This document shows, one piece after another, positions 8,554 to 16,332 of a stretch of 64,000 nt of DNA. The notes beneath the pieces are model-generated. The model was not told where the DNA came from and did not search any database. It was given only the letters and a program-made list of their open reading frames with translations. The first letter of the stretch is position 1, and every line of letters begins with the position of its first letter. Both the position numbers and the translations under genes were made by a program. Source of the stretch: GCA-2748575 sp965222725 (lineage in GTDB: Bacteria > Pseudomonadota > Gammaproteobacteria > Pseudomonadales > Ketobacteraceae); contig OZ244969.1 in NCBI GenBank assembly GCA_965222725.1, positions 248,001 through 312,000 of the forward strand, read 5' to 3'.

Positions 8554-10446
8554 TTAAATCTGGAACTCGTTACGGTCTATCTTGAAACGTTTCATGCGGG
8601 ATGCCAGCGTGGTGGGTTTAACCCCCAGCATGGCCGCTGCACCATCCTGACCAAACACCTTACCGTGGGATTCCCGCAACGCCCGGACAATGGCGTTGCG
8701 CTGCTGACGCTTCAGGTCTGCATCCGACAACATCTGCTGCCCCTGGGCAGGTACTGTGCTGTCATGAACACTGGCTGCCCGCTGATTGATTTCCGCTGAC
8801 AGATCATCAAAACGTAGCGCATCGCCCCGGGCCAGAATCACCTGCCGTTCAATCACATTCTCCAGTTCGCGGATATTACCGGGCCAGTCATACTGTTGCA
8901 GGGTTTCCAACTGACCCAGGGAAATTTTCAGTCCGGTTTTATTGGCGCGGGTACTGGCACGCTGCAGAAAATGTTGCGCCAGCAATGGAATATCATCACG
9001 GCGTGCCCTTAATGGCACGGATTCCACCGGAAACACATTAAGACGAAAATACAGATCCTCCCGGAACAGACCGGCATCGACCATCTGGCGTAAATCGCGA
9101 TTGGTGGCAGCAATAATGCGAACATCCACGTGACGGGTTTTAGCGTCACCCACCCGTTCAAACTGTTGTTCCTGCAATACCCGTAACAACTTGCCCTGAA
9201 GTGCCAGAGGAATTTCTCCCACCTCATCCAAAAAAAGCGTACCACCATCCGCCAGCTCAAAACGTCCGGGCCGGTCCACCGTTGCGCCGGTAAAGGCACC
9301 CTTGATATGACCGAAGAATTCGCTCTCAAAGAGTTCCGACGGAATTGCCGCACAATTCACCCGGATCAGCGAACGCTGACAACGCTCACTGGATTCATGA
9401 ATGGCCCGGGCAATCAGTTCTTTGCCGGTACCGGATTCGCCACTGATAAGGACGGTGACATCAGACGGGGCCACCAGCTGAATCTTTTCAATCACATGAC
9501 GAATGGCAACGCTCTTGCCAATAATCTGTTGATGATTAAACTCCGAATTGATTTCTTCCTGCAGATAAGCGTTTTCCATTTCCAGACGGTGTTTTAAGGA
9601 TTCCACTTCCTGCAAAGCTTCCAGCAAACGTTTTTGCGAATGTTTCTTTTCCGTAATGTCACGAAACACAATAACCGCCCCCACCACATGACCATTGTCA
9701 CGAATCGGCGTGCTGGTGTATTCCACATCAATGGGTTTGCCCGGTTTGGTCCAGAACACATCATCGTCCACACTGCGCACCGTGCCTTCACGAAACGCCT
9801 GATAAATGGGGCAATCCGCCACATGAAAATGACTGCCATCCGGGCGATGGGCATGAATCAGGCTATGCATGTTCTGGCCAATCAGTTCTTCGGCTTTCCA
9901 GCCCAGAATACGTTCCGCCGCCGGGTTCATAAAAGTAGTCAGGCCGTTGGCGTCCACACCATAAATGCCTTCACCGGCTGCTTCCAGCAACAAGCGATTT
10001 TCCTTTTCAAATTCTCTGAATACCTGAGACATGCGCTGCCAGTGTCCCAGTCCGGAGCGGTAATGCCGTTGCGCATCACGGCGGTCGTGCTGGGCCTCTA
10101 TCCATTCCGCATTGGCAAAAGCCAGGGTCATCATGGGCTCGCCATCCACCACATGGCTATAGCCATTGGCTTCAATGCGCACGGCTTCGTCAGACGCCTT
10201 GCAACGAATATACAGCTGATCAGAATCAGCGCTTCCGTTTTGCAGCACCTCCTGGGTAAACACCACCAGTTGGGAAAAATCACAGGCAAACAATTGGCTG
10301 ACTTTTTGCCGCAACAGGGCCGGCAGATGCATGCGCAGAAATTTGCAGGCGGCACTGTTCGCTGCCATGACCCGGTCATGATAGGGGTCGAGCACCAGCA
10401 AGGCGCCGGGCGCTGACCAGAAACCGATTTGCTGCCAATCGTACAT
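8554..10446 (-). CDS. Sigma-54-dependent transcriptional activator with two PAS domains (probable cyanate operon activator)
   Basis: 630 residues: N-terminal PAS (~10-115), short coiled coil, second PAS (~150-270), AAA+ domain (~320-545) and Fis-type helix-turn-helix (~585-630). The AAA+ core has Walker A GESGTGKE, the sigma-54 contact loop GAFTGA, Walker B GGTLFLDEVGEI and an R-finger region. There is no receiver domain, so a small molecule or redox signal on the PAS domains, not phosphorylation, likely controls it. It is divergent from the cyanate transport/cyanase operon; the intergenic space contains three palindromes and a -24/-12 promoter, so it most likely activates that operon. Confidence 0.88.
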   Translation of the reverse strand: MYDWQQIGFWSAPGALLVLDPYHDRVMAANSAACKFLRMHLPALLRQKVSQLFACDFSQLVVFTQEVLQNGSADSDQLYIRCKASDEAVRIEANGYSHVVDGEPMMTLAFANAEWIEAQHDRRDAQRHYRSGLGHWQRMSQVFREFEKENRLLLEAAGEGIYGVDANGLTTFMNPAAERILGWKAEELIGQNMHSLIHAHRPDGSHFHVADCPIYQAFREGTVRSVDDDVFWTKPGKPIDVEYTSTPIRDNGHVVGAVIVFRDITEKKHSQKRLLEALQEVESLKHRLEMENAYLQEEINSEFNHQQIIGKSVAIRHVIEKIQLVAPSDVTVLISGESGTGKELIARAIHESSERCQRSLIRVNCAAIPSELFESEFFGHIKGAFTGATVDRPGRFELADGGTLFLDEVGEIPLALQGKLLRVLQEQQFERVGDAKTRHVDVRIIAATNRDLRQMVDAGLFREDLYFRLNVFPVESVPLRARRDDIPLLAQHFLQRASTRANKTGLKISLGQLETLQQYDWPGNIRELENVIERQVILARGDALRFDDLSAEINQRAASVHDSTVPAQGQQMLSDADLKRQQRNAIVRALRESHGKVFGQDGAAAMLGVKPTTLASRMKRFKIDRNEFQI

Positions 10447-10565
10447 TGTGCTCCCCCTTAAAACGCTTTCCGTTTAATAACACAACTACCGATATGCCCC
10501 TGTCGGGGCTTTGATTTGTTCTTGTTGACTGGCTCTTGTTTAAGCCTTTCAAGTCTCGCGCCAAC

Positions 10566-10617
10566 TACGAGTTTTCGTAACGCCAGCTACGAGTTTTCGT
10601 AAACAACGAAATTTCGT
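10566..10617. promoter_or_regulatory. Three upstream activator sites (TACGA-N4-TCGTA family)
   Basis: TACGAGTTTTCGTA occurs at 10566-10579 and again at 10588-10601, and a third variant ACGAAATTTCGT at 10606-10617. Centres are spaced 22 and 17 bp. The cluster lies ~70-135 bp upstream of the -24/-12 promoter, the normal place for a sigma-54 activator hexamer to bind. Confidence 0.7.
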
Positions 10618-10687
10618 AGCACAAAAAACTGCCAGCATCCGTCAATTTATTCAGCTTAATCAGAAGGTTATGAACTATCCCGGCAGT

Positions 10688-10704
10688 TGGCACCAACTCT
10701 GCAA
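10688..10704 (+). promoter_or_regulatory. Sigma-54 (-24/-12) promoter of the cyanate operon
   Basis: TTGGCAC-N5-CTGCAA, with GG at 10689-10690 and GC at 10701-10702: the invariant dinucleotides are exactly 12 bp apart. Predicted start near 10714. Confidence 0.7.
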
Positions 10705-10870
10705 CTACCGGGATAACAGCAAATACCTGTAGGTAAGCGTTAATGGCTGCAACTTGCACCACGCTTTGCAACGCACAGTTTTGCTGCCTTGCCCCATAAA
10801 ACGTGCCTTGAAATGGGGCCTGAATTTTCAGCGATTGATGTTATTGATCAAGACCGAACGGGAGTTGGCA

Positions 10871-12358
10871 ATGGGAACGAAAAGTCTGGGTAACCCCTAC
10901 GATAAAGATACCAGTTTGACGCACACGGCATCCTGCACCTGCGAAACCTGTCAGCAGGGACGCGCACCAATGAGCGAGAAGGAATCGCGCATTCTGTTTG
11001 AGCGGGCCGCCGAAAAAGCCGGACAGCGAACCGACGCTACGGCATCGGCAACACAAAAACCGGAGCACAGCGATGCATCACCCGACCACTTTGCCAGCTC
11101 CGAAGACATGCTGGACCGTGCCATAGAAAACGCCATTGTGCGCGGCGTGTTCGGGCACAACGACGCCAGCCGGCGACGCTTTCTGCAACTGGTGGGTGGC
11201 GGCACCCTGGCTGCAGCACTGGGTACCATTCTGCCCATGGACAAAGTAAAAGCCGCTGTTAAGGAAACCACCGGCAAACTGGAAAAAACCAAACTGAAAG
11301 TGGGCTTTGTTCCCATCACCTGCGCCACCCCCATCATTATGGCTCACCCCATGGGTTTTTACGCCAAGTACGGACTGGATGTGGAAGTGATTAAAACCGC
11401 CGGCTGGGCTGTGGCCAGAGACAAGTCACTGAACGGTGAGTACGATGCATCACACATGCTCACCCCCATGCCACTGGCCATGACCCTGGGGGCCGGTTCC
11501 ACCGCTGAGCCTTACATTATGCCCGCCGTGGAAAACATCAATGGCCAGGCCATTGTGCTGCACAACAAACACAAGGATAAACGGGACCCTAAACAATGGA
11601 AGGGTTTTAAATTCGGCGTGCCCTTCGATTACTCCATGCATAACTTTTTACTGCGCTACTACGTGGCAGAACATGGCATAGATCCGGATCAGGATATTCA
11701 GATTCGTGTGGTTCCCCCACCGGAAATGGTGGCCAACCTGCGGGCCGGCAACCTGGATGGCTACCTGTCTCCCGACCCCTTTAATCAGCGGGCCGTGTAT
11801 GAAAAAGTCGGCTTTATTCATATCCTCACCAAGGATATCTGGGAAGGCCACCCCTGTTGTGCCTTTGCCTGCAGCCAGAAATTTGCCACCGACATGCCCA
11901 ACACCTACGGTGCACTCTTCAAGTCCATCGTGGATGCCACCCACTATTCTGCCAAACATGAAAACCGCGATGAAATTGCCAAGGCCATTGCGCCGAAAAA
12001 CTATCTCAACCAGCCGGAAATAGTGATCAAGCAGGTACTCACCGGGCGCTATGTGGATGGCCTGGAACAGAAAGTTCACGACGTGCCGGACCGCATCGAC
12101 TTTGATCCCTTCCCCTGGCATTCCATGGCGGTATGGATTCTGACCCAGATGAAACGCTGGGGTTATATCGAAGGAGATGTGGACTACCAGAGAATCGCCG
12201 AGCAGGTTTACGTGGCCGCCGACACGGCTGCGGTGATGAAAGACCTGGGTTACGAAGCGCCGGCCAAAACCTATGAAAACTACAGCATCATGGGCAAAAC
12301 CTTTGACTACACCAGGCCTGAAGACTACGTGAACAGCTTTGCAATCAAGAGGGCATAA
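10871..12358 (+). CDS. cynA: NrtA/CynA-type ABC substrate-binding protein, Tat-exported, for cyanate
   Basis: 495 residues from the ATG preceded by GGGAG. An in-frame extension upstream to a TTG lacks an RBS and is less likely. Residues ~97-125 are a twin-arginine signal (SRRRFLQLVGGGT followed by a hydrophobic run). Ahead of it lies an unusually long cytoplasmic-type leader with a CTCETC cluster near residue 18-23. The mature part has the family pattern KLKVGFVPITCATPIIMAHP and EGHPCCAFACS. NrtA-family proteins bind nitrate, bicarbonate or cyanate; the cyanase gene downstream points to cyanate. It is first in the operon; the permease follows after 3 bp. Confidence 0.85.
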   Translation: MGTKSLGNPYDKDTSLTHTASCTCETCQQGRAPMSEKESRILFERAAEKAGQRTDATASATQKPEHSDASPDHFASSEDMLDRAIENAIVRGVFGHNDASRRRFLQLVGGGTLAAALGTILPMDKVKAAVKETTGKLEKTKLKVGFVPITCATPIIMAHPMGFYAKYGLDVEVIKTAGWAVARDKSLNGEYDASHMLTPMPLAMTLGAGSTAEPYIMPAVENINGQAIVLHNKHKDKRDPKQWKGFKFGVPFDYSMHNFLLRYYVAEHGIDPDQDIQIRVVPPPEMVANLRAGNLDGYLSPDPFNQRAVYEKVGFIHILTKDIWEGHPCCAFACSQKFATDMPNTYGALFKSIVDATHYSAKHENRDEIAKAIAPKNYLNQPEIVIKQVLTGRYVDGLEQKVHDVPDRIDFDPFPWHSMAVWILTQMKRWGYIEGDVDYQRIAEQVYVAADTAAVMKDLGYEAPAKTYENYSIMGKTFDYTRPEDYVNSFAIKRA

Positions 12359-12361
12359 ACA

Positions 12362-13186
12362 ATGGCATTAAATGGAAAAGCAGCCCTGGTATCGCTGCTC
12401 TTTCTGTTGCTTTGCCTGGGCGTATGGGAGGCGTTAAACCAGCCTCCCGAAGCCAGCAAAGCCATGACAGAATACGAGCTGTTAATGGGTGGTGCCGATC
12501 AGGAAGCCAGAGTGCCGCCGCCCTCACAAGTGATGTCCCACGCCTATGCGGAATTAAGCAATCCTTTTTATGATGCCGGCCCCAATGATAAAGGTATAGG
12601 CATTCAGCTGGCCTACTCCCTGTATCGGGTGCTGGCCGGTTACTTTGCCGCAGCGCTGATTGCCATTCCGCTGGGATTCGTCATCGGCATGTCGCCGTTA
12701 ATGTACAAGGCGTTAAACCCTTTTATTCAGGTATTGCGCCCCATATCACCGCTGGCCTGGATGCCACTGGCGCTGTTTGTAATCAAGGATTCCGAACAGT
12801 CTGCCATTTTTGTGATTTTTATCTGTTCCATCTGGCCCATGCTGATCAACACCGCGTTCGGTGTGGCCAATGTGCGTTCCGACTGGGTACGGGTAGCCCA
12901 AACCCATGAACTCAGCCCGGTAAAAACCGCCTTTATGGTGATTCTTCCCGCCGCTGCGCCCACCATTCTTACCGGCATGCGGATTTCCATCGGTATCGCC
13001 TGGCTGGTGATTGTGGCCGCTGAAATGCTCGTCGGCGGCACCGGCATTGGTTACTACGTGTGGAACGAGTGGAACAATCTGGATCTTAACAGCGTGATTT
13101 TTTCCATTCTTATGATTGGCATCGTCGGCATGCTGCTGGACATGGCCTTGTCCGGTGTCTCCCGATTAGTGCAATACGAGGAGTAA
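12362..13186 (+). CDS. cynB: ABC transporter permease (cyanate/nitrate type)
   Basis: 274 residues with about six membrane helices, the first at ~8-26. The cytoplasmic EAA-like loop around 165-190 (VRVAQTHELSPVKTAFMVILPAAAP) is where the ATPase docks. It belongs to the SsuC/TauC/NrtB permease family. It sits 3 bp after the binding-protein gene and 3 bp before the ATPase gene, so the three form one inner-membrane importer. The cyanate assignment rests on the neighbouring cyanase. A short hydrophilic region (~27-70) between the first helix and the rest is also seen in NrtB relatives. Confidence 0.88.
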   Translation: MALNGKAALVSLLFLLLCLGVWEALNQPPEASKAMTEYELLMGGADQEARVPPPSQVMSHAYAELSNPFYDAGPNDKGIGIQLAYSLYRVLAGYFAAALIAIPLGFVIGMSPLMYKALNPFIQVLRPISPLAWMPLALFVIKDSEQSAIFVIFICSIWPMLINTAFGVANVRSDWVRVAQTHELSPVKTAFMVILPAAAPTILTGMRISIGIAWLVIVAAEMLVGGTGIGYYVWNEWNNLDLNSVIFSILMIGIVGMLLDMALSGVSRLVQYEE

Positions 13187-13189
13187 CCC

Positions 13190-14116
13190 ATGAGCCATCA
13201 TTTTGTGTCTGTGGAAGGACTCAGTAAACGCTTTCCCAGCCCCGGTCAGGGAGACGACCTGATAGTGTTTGAAGACGTGAACATTGCCATCGACAAAGGC
13301 GAGTTTGTTTGCATTATCGGCCATTCCGGTTGTGGCAAGTCCACCATATTAAATGTACTGGCCGGACTGGATCAGCCCAGCGCCGGCGCCGTGATCATGG
13401 ACGGCAAGGAAGTCAGCGGCCCCAGTCTGGACCGCGGCGTGGTGTTTCAGAATTACAGCCTGCTGCCCTGGTTAACCGCCTTGCAAAACGTGAACTTTGG
13501 TGTAAAAGCCCGCAACCCCGGCTGGACCAAAGCAGAGGTGGAAGCCCACAGCCTGAAATACCTGAACATGGTGGGCCTGTCGGAAACCTGCCGCCGCAAG
13601 CCGTCGCAGCTATCCGGTGGCATGCGGCAGCGGGTCAGTATTGCCCGGGCCTTTGCCACTCAGCCAAAACTGCTGTTGCTGGACGAGCCCTTCGGTGCAC
13701 TGGATGCCTTGACCCGCGGCATTATTCAGGACGAGCTGATTAAAATCTGGAGCGCGTCCCAGCAAACCGTGTTCATGATTACCCACGACGTGGATGAAGC
13801 CATTCTGCTGGCGGACCGGGTGTTGCTGATGAGCAATGGTCCCCGGGCCCAGGTAGCCGAGTCCGTGAAAGTCAATCTGCCACGGCCACGTCGGCGAGCC
13901 GAGATTATTGATCATCCCGGCTACTACAAAATCCGCAATCACCTGGTGAATTTTCTGGTGGAGCGTTCTGAATCCATCACCAAAGAAGGCGGCACCGGTG
14001 GCAAGCCGCTTGAGGTGGATCCCACCAAAAGTGATCTTCGGCCGGTAAGCAGCGCCACTTCCGACAACAGCGACTCATCCAAAACAGAAAAAAGTTTTCG
14101 CACTGCAACTGTATAA
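13190..14116 (+). CDS. cynD: ABC transporter ATP-binding protein (cyanate/nitrate type)
   Basis: 308 residues. Walker A GHSGCGKST (~45), Q-loop FQNYSLLPWL, signature LSGGMRQR, Walker B LLLLDEPFGALDALT and switch His THDVDEA are all intact. This is the NrtD/TauB/SsuB family that powers import. The last ~45 residues are a polar Ser/Thr/Lys-rich tail with no domain. The start has a GAGG five bases before ATG; translation is probably coupled with the permease gene. Together with the two previous genes it forms the importer feeding cyanase. Confidence 0.9.
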   Translation: MSHHFVSVEGLSKRFPSPGQGDDLIVFEDVNIAIDKGEFVCIIGHSGCGKSTILNVLAGLDQPSAGAVIMDGKEVSGPSLDRGVVFQNYSLLPWLTALQNVNFGVKARNPGWTKAEVEAHSLKYLNMVGLSETCRRKPSQLSGGMRQRVSIARAFATQPKLLLLDEPFGALDALTRGIIQDELIKIWSASQQTVFMITHDVDEAILLADRVLLMSNGPRAQVAESVKVNLPRPRRRAEIIDHPGYYKIRNHLVNFLVERSESITKEGGTGGKPLEVDPTKSDLRPVSSATSDNSDSSKTEKSFRTATV

Positions 14117-14141
14117 AACCAACAACCCCAAGGAGACCATC

Positions 14142-14582
14142 ATGGACAAACTCACCATGACTGAAACCATTATCAGCAGCAAACTCAGCAAAGGCCTGAC
14201 CTGGGAAACCATGGGCAGCGACCTGGGTATGTCACCGGTATGGCTGGCATCCGCCTGCCTGGGCATGAACAGCGCCAAGCCGGAACAGGCAAAAGCCATT
14301 GCGGACTATCTGGAACTGCCCGGCGACGTGGCCAGCGCACTGGAAGCCTATCCCACCAAAGTCTGGGATCAGACGGTTCCCACCGATCCCCTCATCTACC
14401 GGTTGTATGAAGTGGTGGGGGTTTATGGCGAAACCCTGAAAGAAGTGATCCAGGAAAAATTCGGCGACGGTATCATGAGTGCCATCGACTTTTCCATGGA
14501 AGTGGAAAAAGAGGAAAACCCCAAAGGGGACCGCGTGGTAGTGACCATGAACGGGAAATTCCTGCCCTACAAATCCTGGTAA
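14142..14582 (+). CDS. cynS: Cyanate hydratase (cyanase)
   Basis: 146 residues, close to the E. coli enzyme (156). An N-terminal helical DNA-binding-like fold is followed by the catalytic domain. The three catalytic residues are present with their usual neighbours: Arg87 and Glu90 (IYRLYEVVGVYG) and Ser113 (GDGIMSAIDF), matching E. coli Arg96, Glu99 and Ser122. It converts cyanate and bicarbonate to CO2 and carbamate, which falls apart to ammonia and CO2, so cyanate serves as nitrogen source. AAGGAG precedes the ATG. No carbonic anhydrase gene, often paired with cynS, is seen nearby. Confidence 0.96.
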   Translation: MDKLTMTETIISSKLSKGLTWETMGSDLGMSPVWLASACLGMNSAKPEQAKAIADYLELPGDVASALEAYPTKVWDQTVPTDPLIYRLYEVVGVYGETLKEVIQEKFGDGIMSAIDFSMEVEKEENPKGDRVVVTMNGKFLPYKSW

Positions 14583-14603
14583 TGCCAGCGCCGGAGGAAC
14601 GCC

Positions 14604-15074
14604 ATGTCCACTGCCCGACCACCCTGCCCGCCCTTCAGCCTGGAAACCGCCATGCTGAAGGTGCGCAAGGCCGAAGACGCCTGGAATCAGCAAAACCCGG
14701 AAGCGGTCGCACTGGCTTATTCGCCGGACAGCCGCTGGCGTAACCGGTCTGAGTTTATTCAGGGCCGGGCAGACATTGTGGCGTTCCTCCGGCGCAAATG
14801 GGCCAAAGAACTGGACTATCGCCTGATCAAGGAACTCTGGGCTTACCGTGATAATCGTATTGCCGTGCGCTTTGCCTACGAATACCACACGGATGATGGC
14901 CAGTGGTACCTGGCCTACGGTAACGAGAACTGGGAATTTGATGAGCAGGGCCTGATGAAAACCCGAATCGCCAGTATCAATGATCTGGCGATTCAGGCAT
15001 CCGACCGCTTGTTTCACTGGGACTCCGGCGTTCGTCCTGCGGATTATCAATCGCTTTCGGCTTTGGGGCTTTGA
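14604..15074 (+). CDS. DUF1348 / NTF2-like small protein in the cyanate operon
   Basis: 156 residues of the SnoaL/NTF2-like cone fold as seen in the DUF1348 family: an N-terminal helix with RKAEDAWNQQNP, then SRWRNRSEFIQGRADIVAFL, a strand with RIAVRFAYEYHTDDGQWYL, and NWEFDEQGLM. The family's fold has a ligand-holding pocket but no established reaction. It has a strong GGAGG before ATG and follows cynS by 21 bp, so it is probably the last gene of the cyanate operon. A role handling a carbamate or other product is possible but unproven. Confidence 0.8.
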   Translation: MSTARPPCPPFSLETAMLKVRKAEDAWNQQNPEAVALAYSPDSRWRNRSEFIQGRADIVAFLRRKWAKELDYRLIKELWAYRDNRIAVRFAYEYHTDDGQWYLAYGNENWEFDEQGLMKTRIASINDLAIQASDRLFHWDSGVRPADYQSLSALGL

Positions 15075-15077
15075 ACG

Positions 15078-15866
15078 TCACGGCACCTGCTCCCAGTCAC
15101 TGATACCGTATTTGGATAGAATTTGTTGATACCTTCCCGAACTACGGAGCTTTACGATGCCTTCATCAATAATCCTTGCGTAACCAGAGGCTTCACCGAT
15201 AGATGGAGAAAACCCGATGTGTAAATTTAATGTACCGGGATCGCAACCTGCCATTTTGACCTTGAAATGGCCTTCCCTTTTAAGGGCAAACTGGACGACT
15301 GATACATCTTCTGTAAAAGTACTTATACGCCCCCGATGAAGCAGCTTCAATAATTGGAATATGGCAGAGTTATTAGCTGAAATAGACTCCACGCTATCTT
15401 GATTAGCGGCAATAAACTCTTTTAGATCATCTTTGTAACCATAATCTTTTACGAAACCCAGTTTTTCAGTTTGAAGAGACTTGACTCCCGTATACTCCCA
15501 CTGATTGTCAACACTGGTAAAATAGCACGGGCGCAAATCTCCCAGCGGCTCATTTGGATAAACAAGATCAGGCTCAGAATTCTTGACGATGCCGATGACA
15601 CCATCAACCTTTCCACTCTTTACCAGCAGCAGCGCTCTGGACCATGGAATATTCTTATAGGTGATCACATAACCATTACTGGCAAATATCTCCTCTACCA
15701 CTTCCGTTAAAAATCCGGGCATATCGCCGGCACAGGTAAAAGGGCAATAAGCCTCTCCCACCAGTTTAATTTCATCGGCTCGCGCACTCTGGCCACCAAG
15801 AACAGCACCTAAGACACATGCCATCTTGCACAAGGCACCAAAAGGCGAGGTCCAGAAACCAGCCAT
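15078..15866 (-). CDS. Periplasmic solute-binding protein (SBP family 3-like)
   Basis: 262 residues. Signal peptide ~1-30 (MACVLGAVLGGQSARADE; the internal Met15 could also start it). The mature protein is a two-lobed family-3 binding protein with DMPGFLTEVVEEIFASNGY, an NIPWSRALLLVKSGKVDGVIG ligand-site region and a C-terminal ILSKYGISDW. It resembles the binding protein at 50384-51172, which ends in a similar ILSRYGLTDW and overlaps a hybrid kinase gene. No permease or ATPase is nearby, so it may act as a sensor partner instead of a transporter component. It is convergent with the cyanate operon, three bases from its last stop. Confidence 0.8.
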   Translation of the reverse strand: MAGFWTSPFGALCKMACVLGAVLGGQSARADEIKLVGEAYCPFTCAGDMPGFLTEVVEEIFASNGYVITYKNIPWSRALLLVKSGKVDGVIGIVKNSEPDLVYPNEPLGDLRPCYFTSVDNQWEYTGVKSLQTEKLGFVKDYGYKDDLKEFIAANQDSVESISANNSAIFQLLKLLHRGRISTFTEDVSVVQFALKREGHFKVKMAGCDPGTLNLHIGFSPSIGEASGYARIIDEGIVKLRSSGRYQQILSKYGISDWEQVP

Positions 15867-16181
15867 GCCTTACTCCCAATCTCAAAAGCAATATAGAATG
15901 AAGAAATAATCAATGGATGAAACGAGCATACAGGTCGTTCGATGTTGCCGATCAATATAGGCCACCCTTTAATATTGGTCCAGAGATGCTTCCCCGCACC
16001 AGAATACAGACTCGCCGTTTTGTATATTCAATATCAACGCCCCGCTTATGCTTTACTGCTATAAAAAACACCCCATTAGAACATAGTTTTTTACCGGAAA
16101 ATTTATTGATCTGGTGCAATAATCAGAGGTGTCTCCTCAAGTAGTTTAAAGAGGCCAATCACACTATTGAGGTATACCGCT
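15867..16181. other. 315-bp AT-rich intergenic region
   Basis: I see no supported gene. It must hold the divergent promoters of the binding protein (minus) and the small membrane protein (plus), but no clear -35/-10 or operator stands out. Confidence 0.5.
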
Positions 16182-16313
16182 ATGTATATGGACGACGCTG
16201 TACTTGCAGGCATTCTGACTGTCGGTGCCACCATCGCCTTTACGTTAGGTATCGGCATTTTTATCTGGCAGGACATCAAGAAAAAAGAGCACCAGCAAAA
16301 CCAGCACAAGTAG
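16182..16313 (+). CDS. 43-residue single-pass membrane protein
   Basis: MYMDDAVLAGILTVGATIAF begins the peptide; a hydrophobic helix spans ~7-30 and a basic, Gln/Lys-rich tail (KKKEHQQNQHK) follows. TTGAGGT sits 8 bp before the ATG. Size and topology (N-out, C-in by the positive-inside rule) are like CcoQ/FixQ-type or CydX-type accessory peptides of membrane complexes, but there is no oxidase gene next to it and I do not assign a family. It lies between two unrelated minus-strand genes and looks monocistronic. Confidence 0.6.
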   Translation: MYMDDAVLAGILTVGATIAFTLGIGIFIWQDIKKKEHQQNQHK

Positions 16314-16332
16314 CCGGCGATATCCGCCGCCG

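Larger units (their letters stand above)
10447..10870. promoter_or_regulatory. 424-bp divergent control region of the cyanate island
   Basis: No gene is seen. It holds three operator-like palindromes (10566-10617) and a sigma-54 promoter (10688-10704), leaving a ~157-nt leader before the first gene of the operon. Confidence 0.7.

Noticed and set aside
9634..10416. Plus-strand open frame (260 codons) inside the sigma-54 activator gene
   Set aside because: Antisense shadow of the PAS/AAA+ coding region; no RBS and no recognisable domain.
15917..16144. 75-codon frame between the binding protein and the small membrane protein
   Set aside because: No RBS, no hydrophobic or domain pattern; looks like random AT-rich frame.
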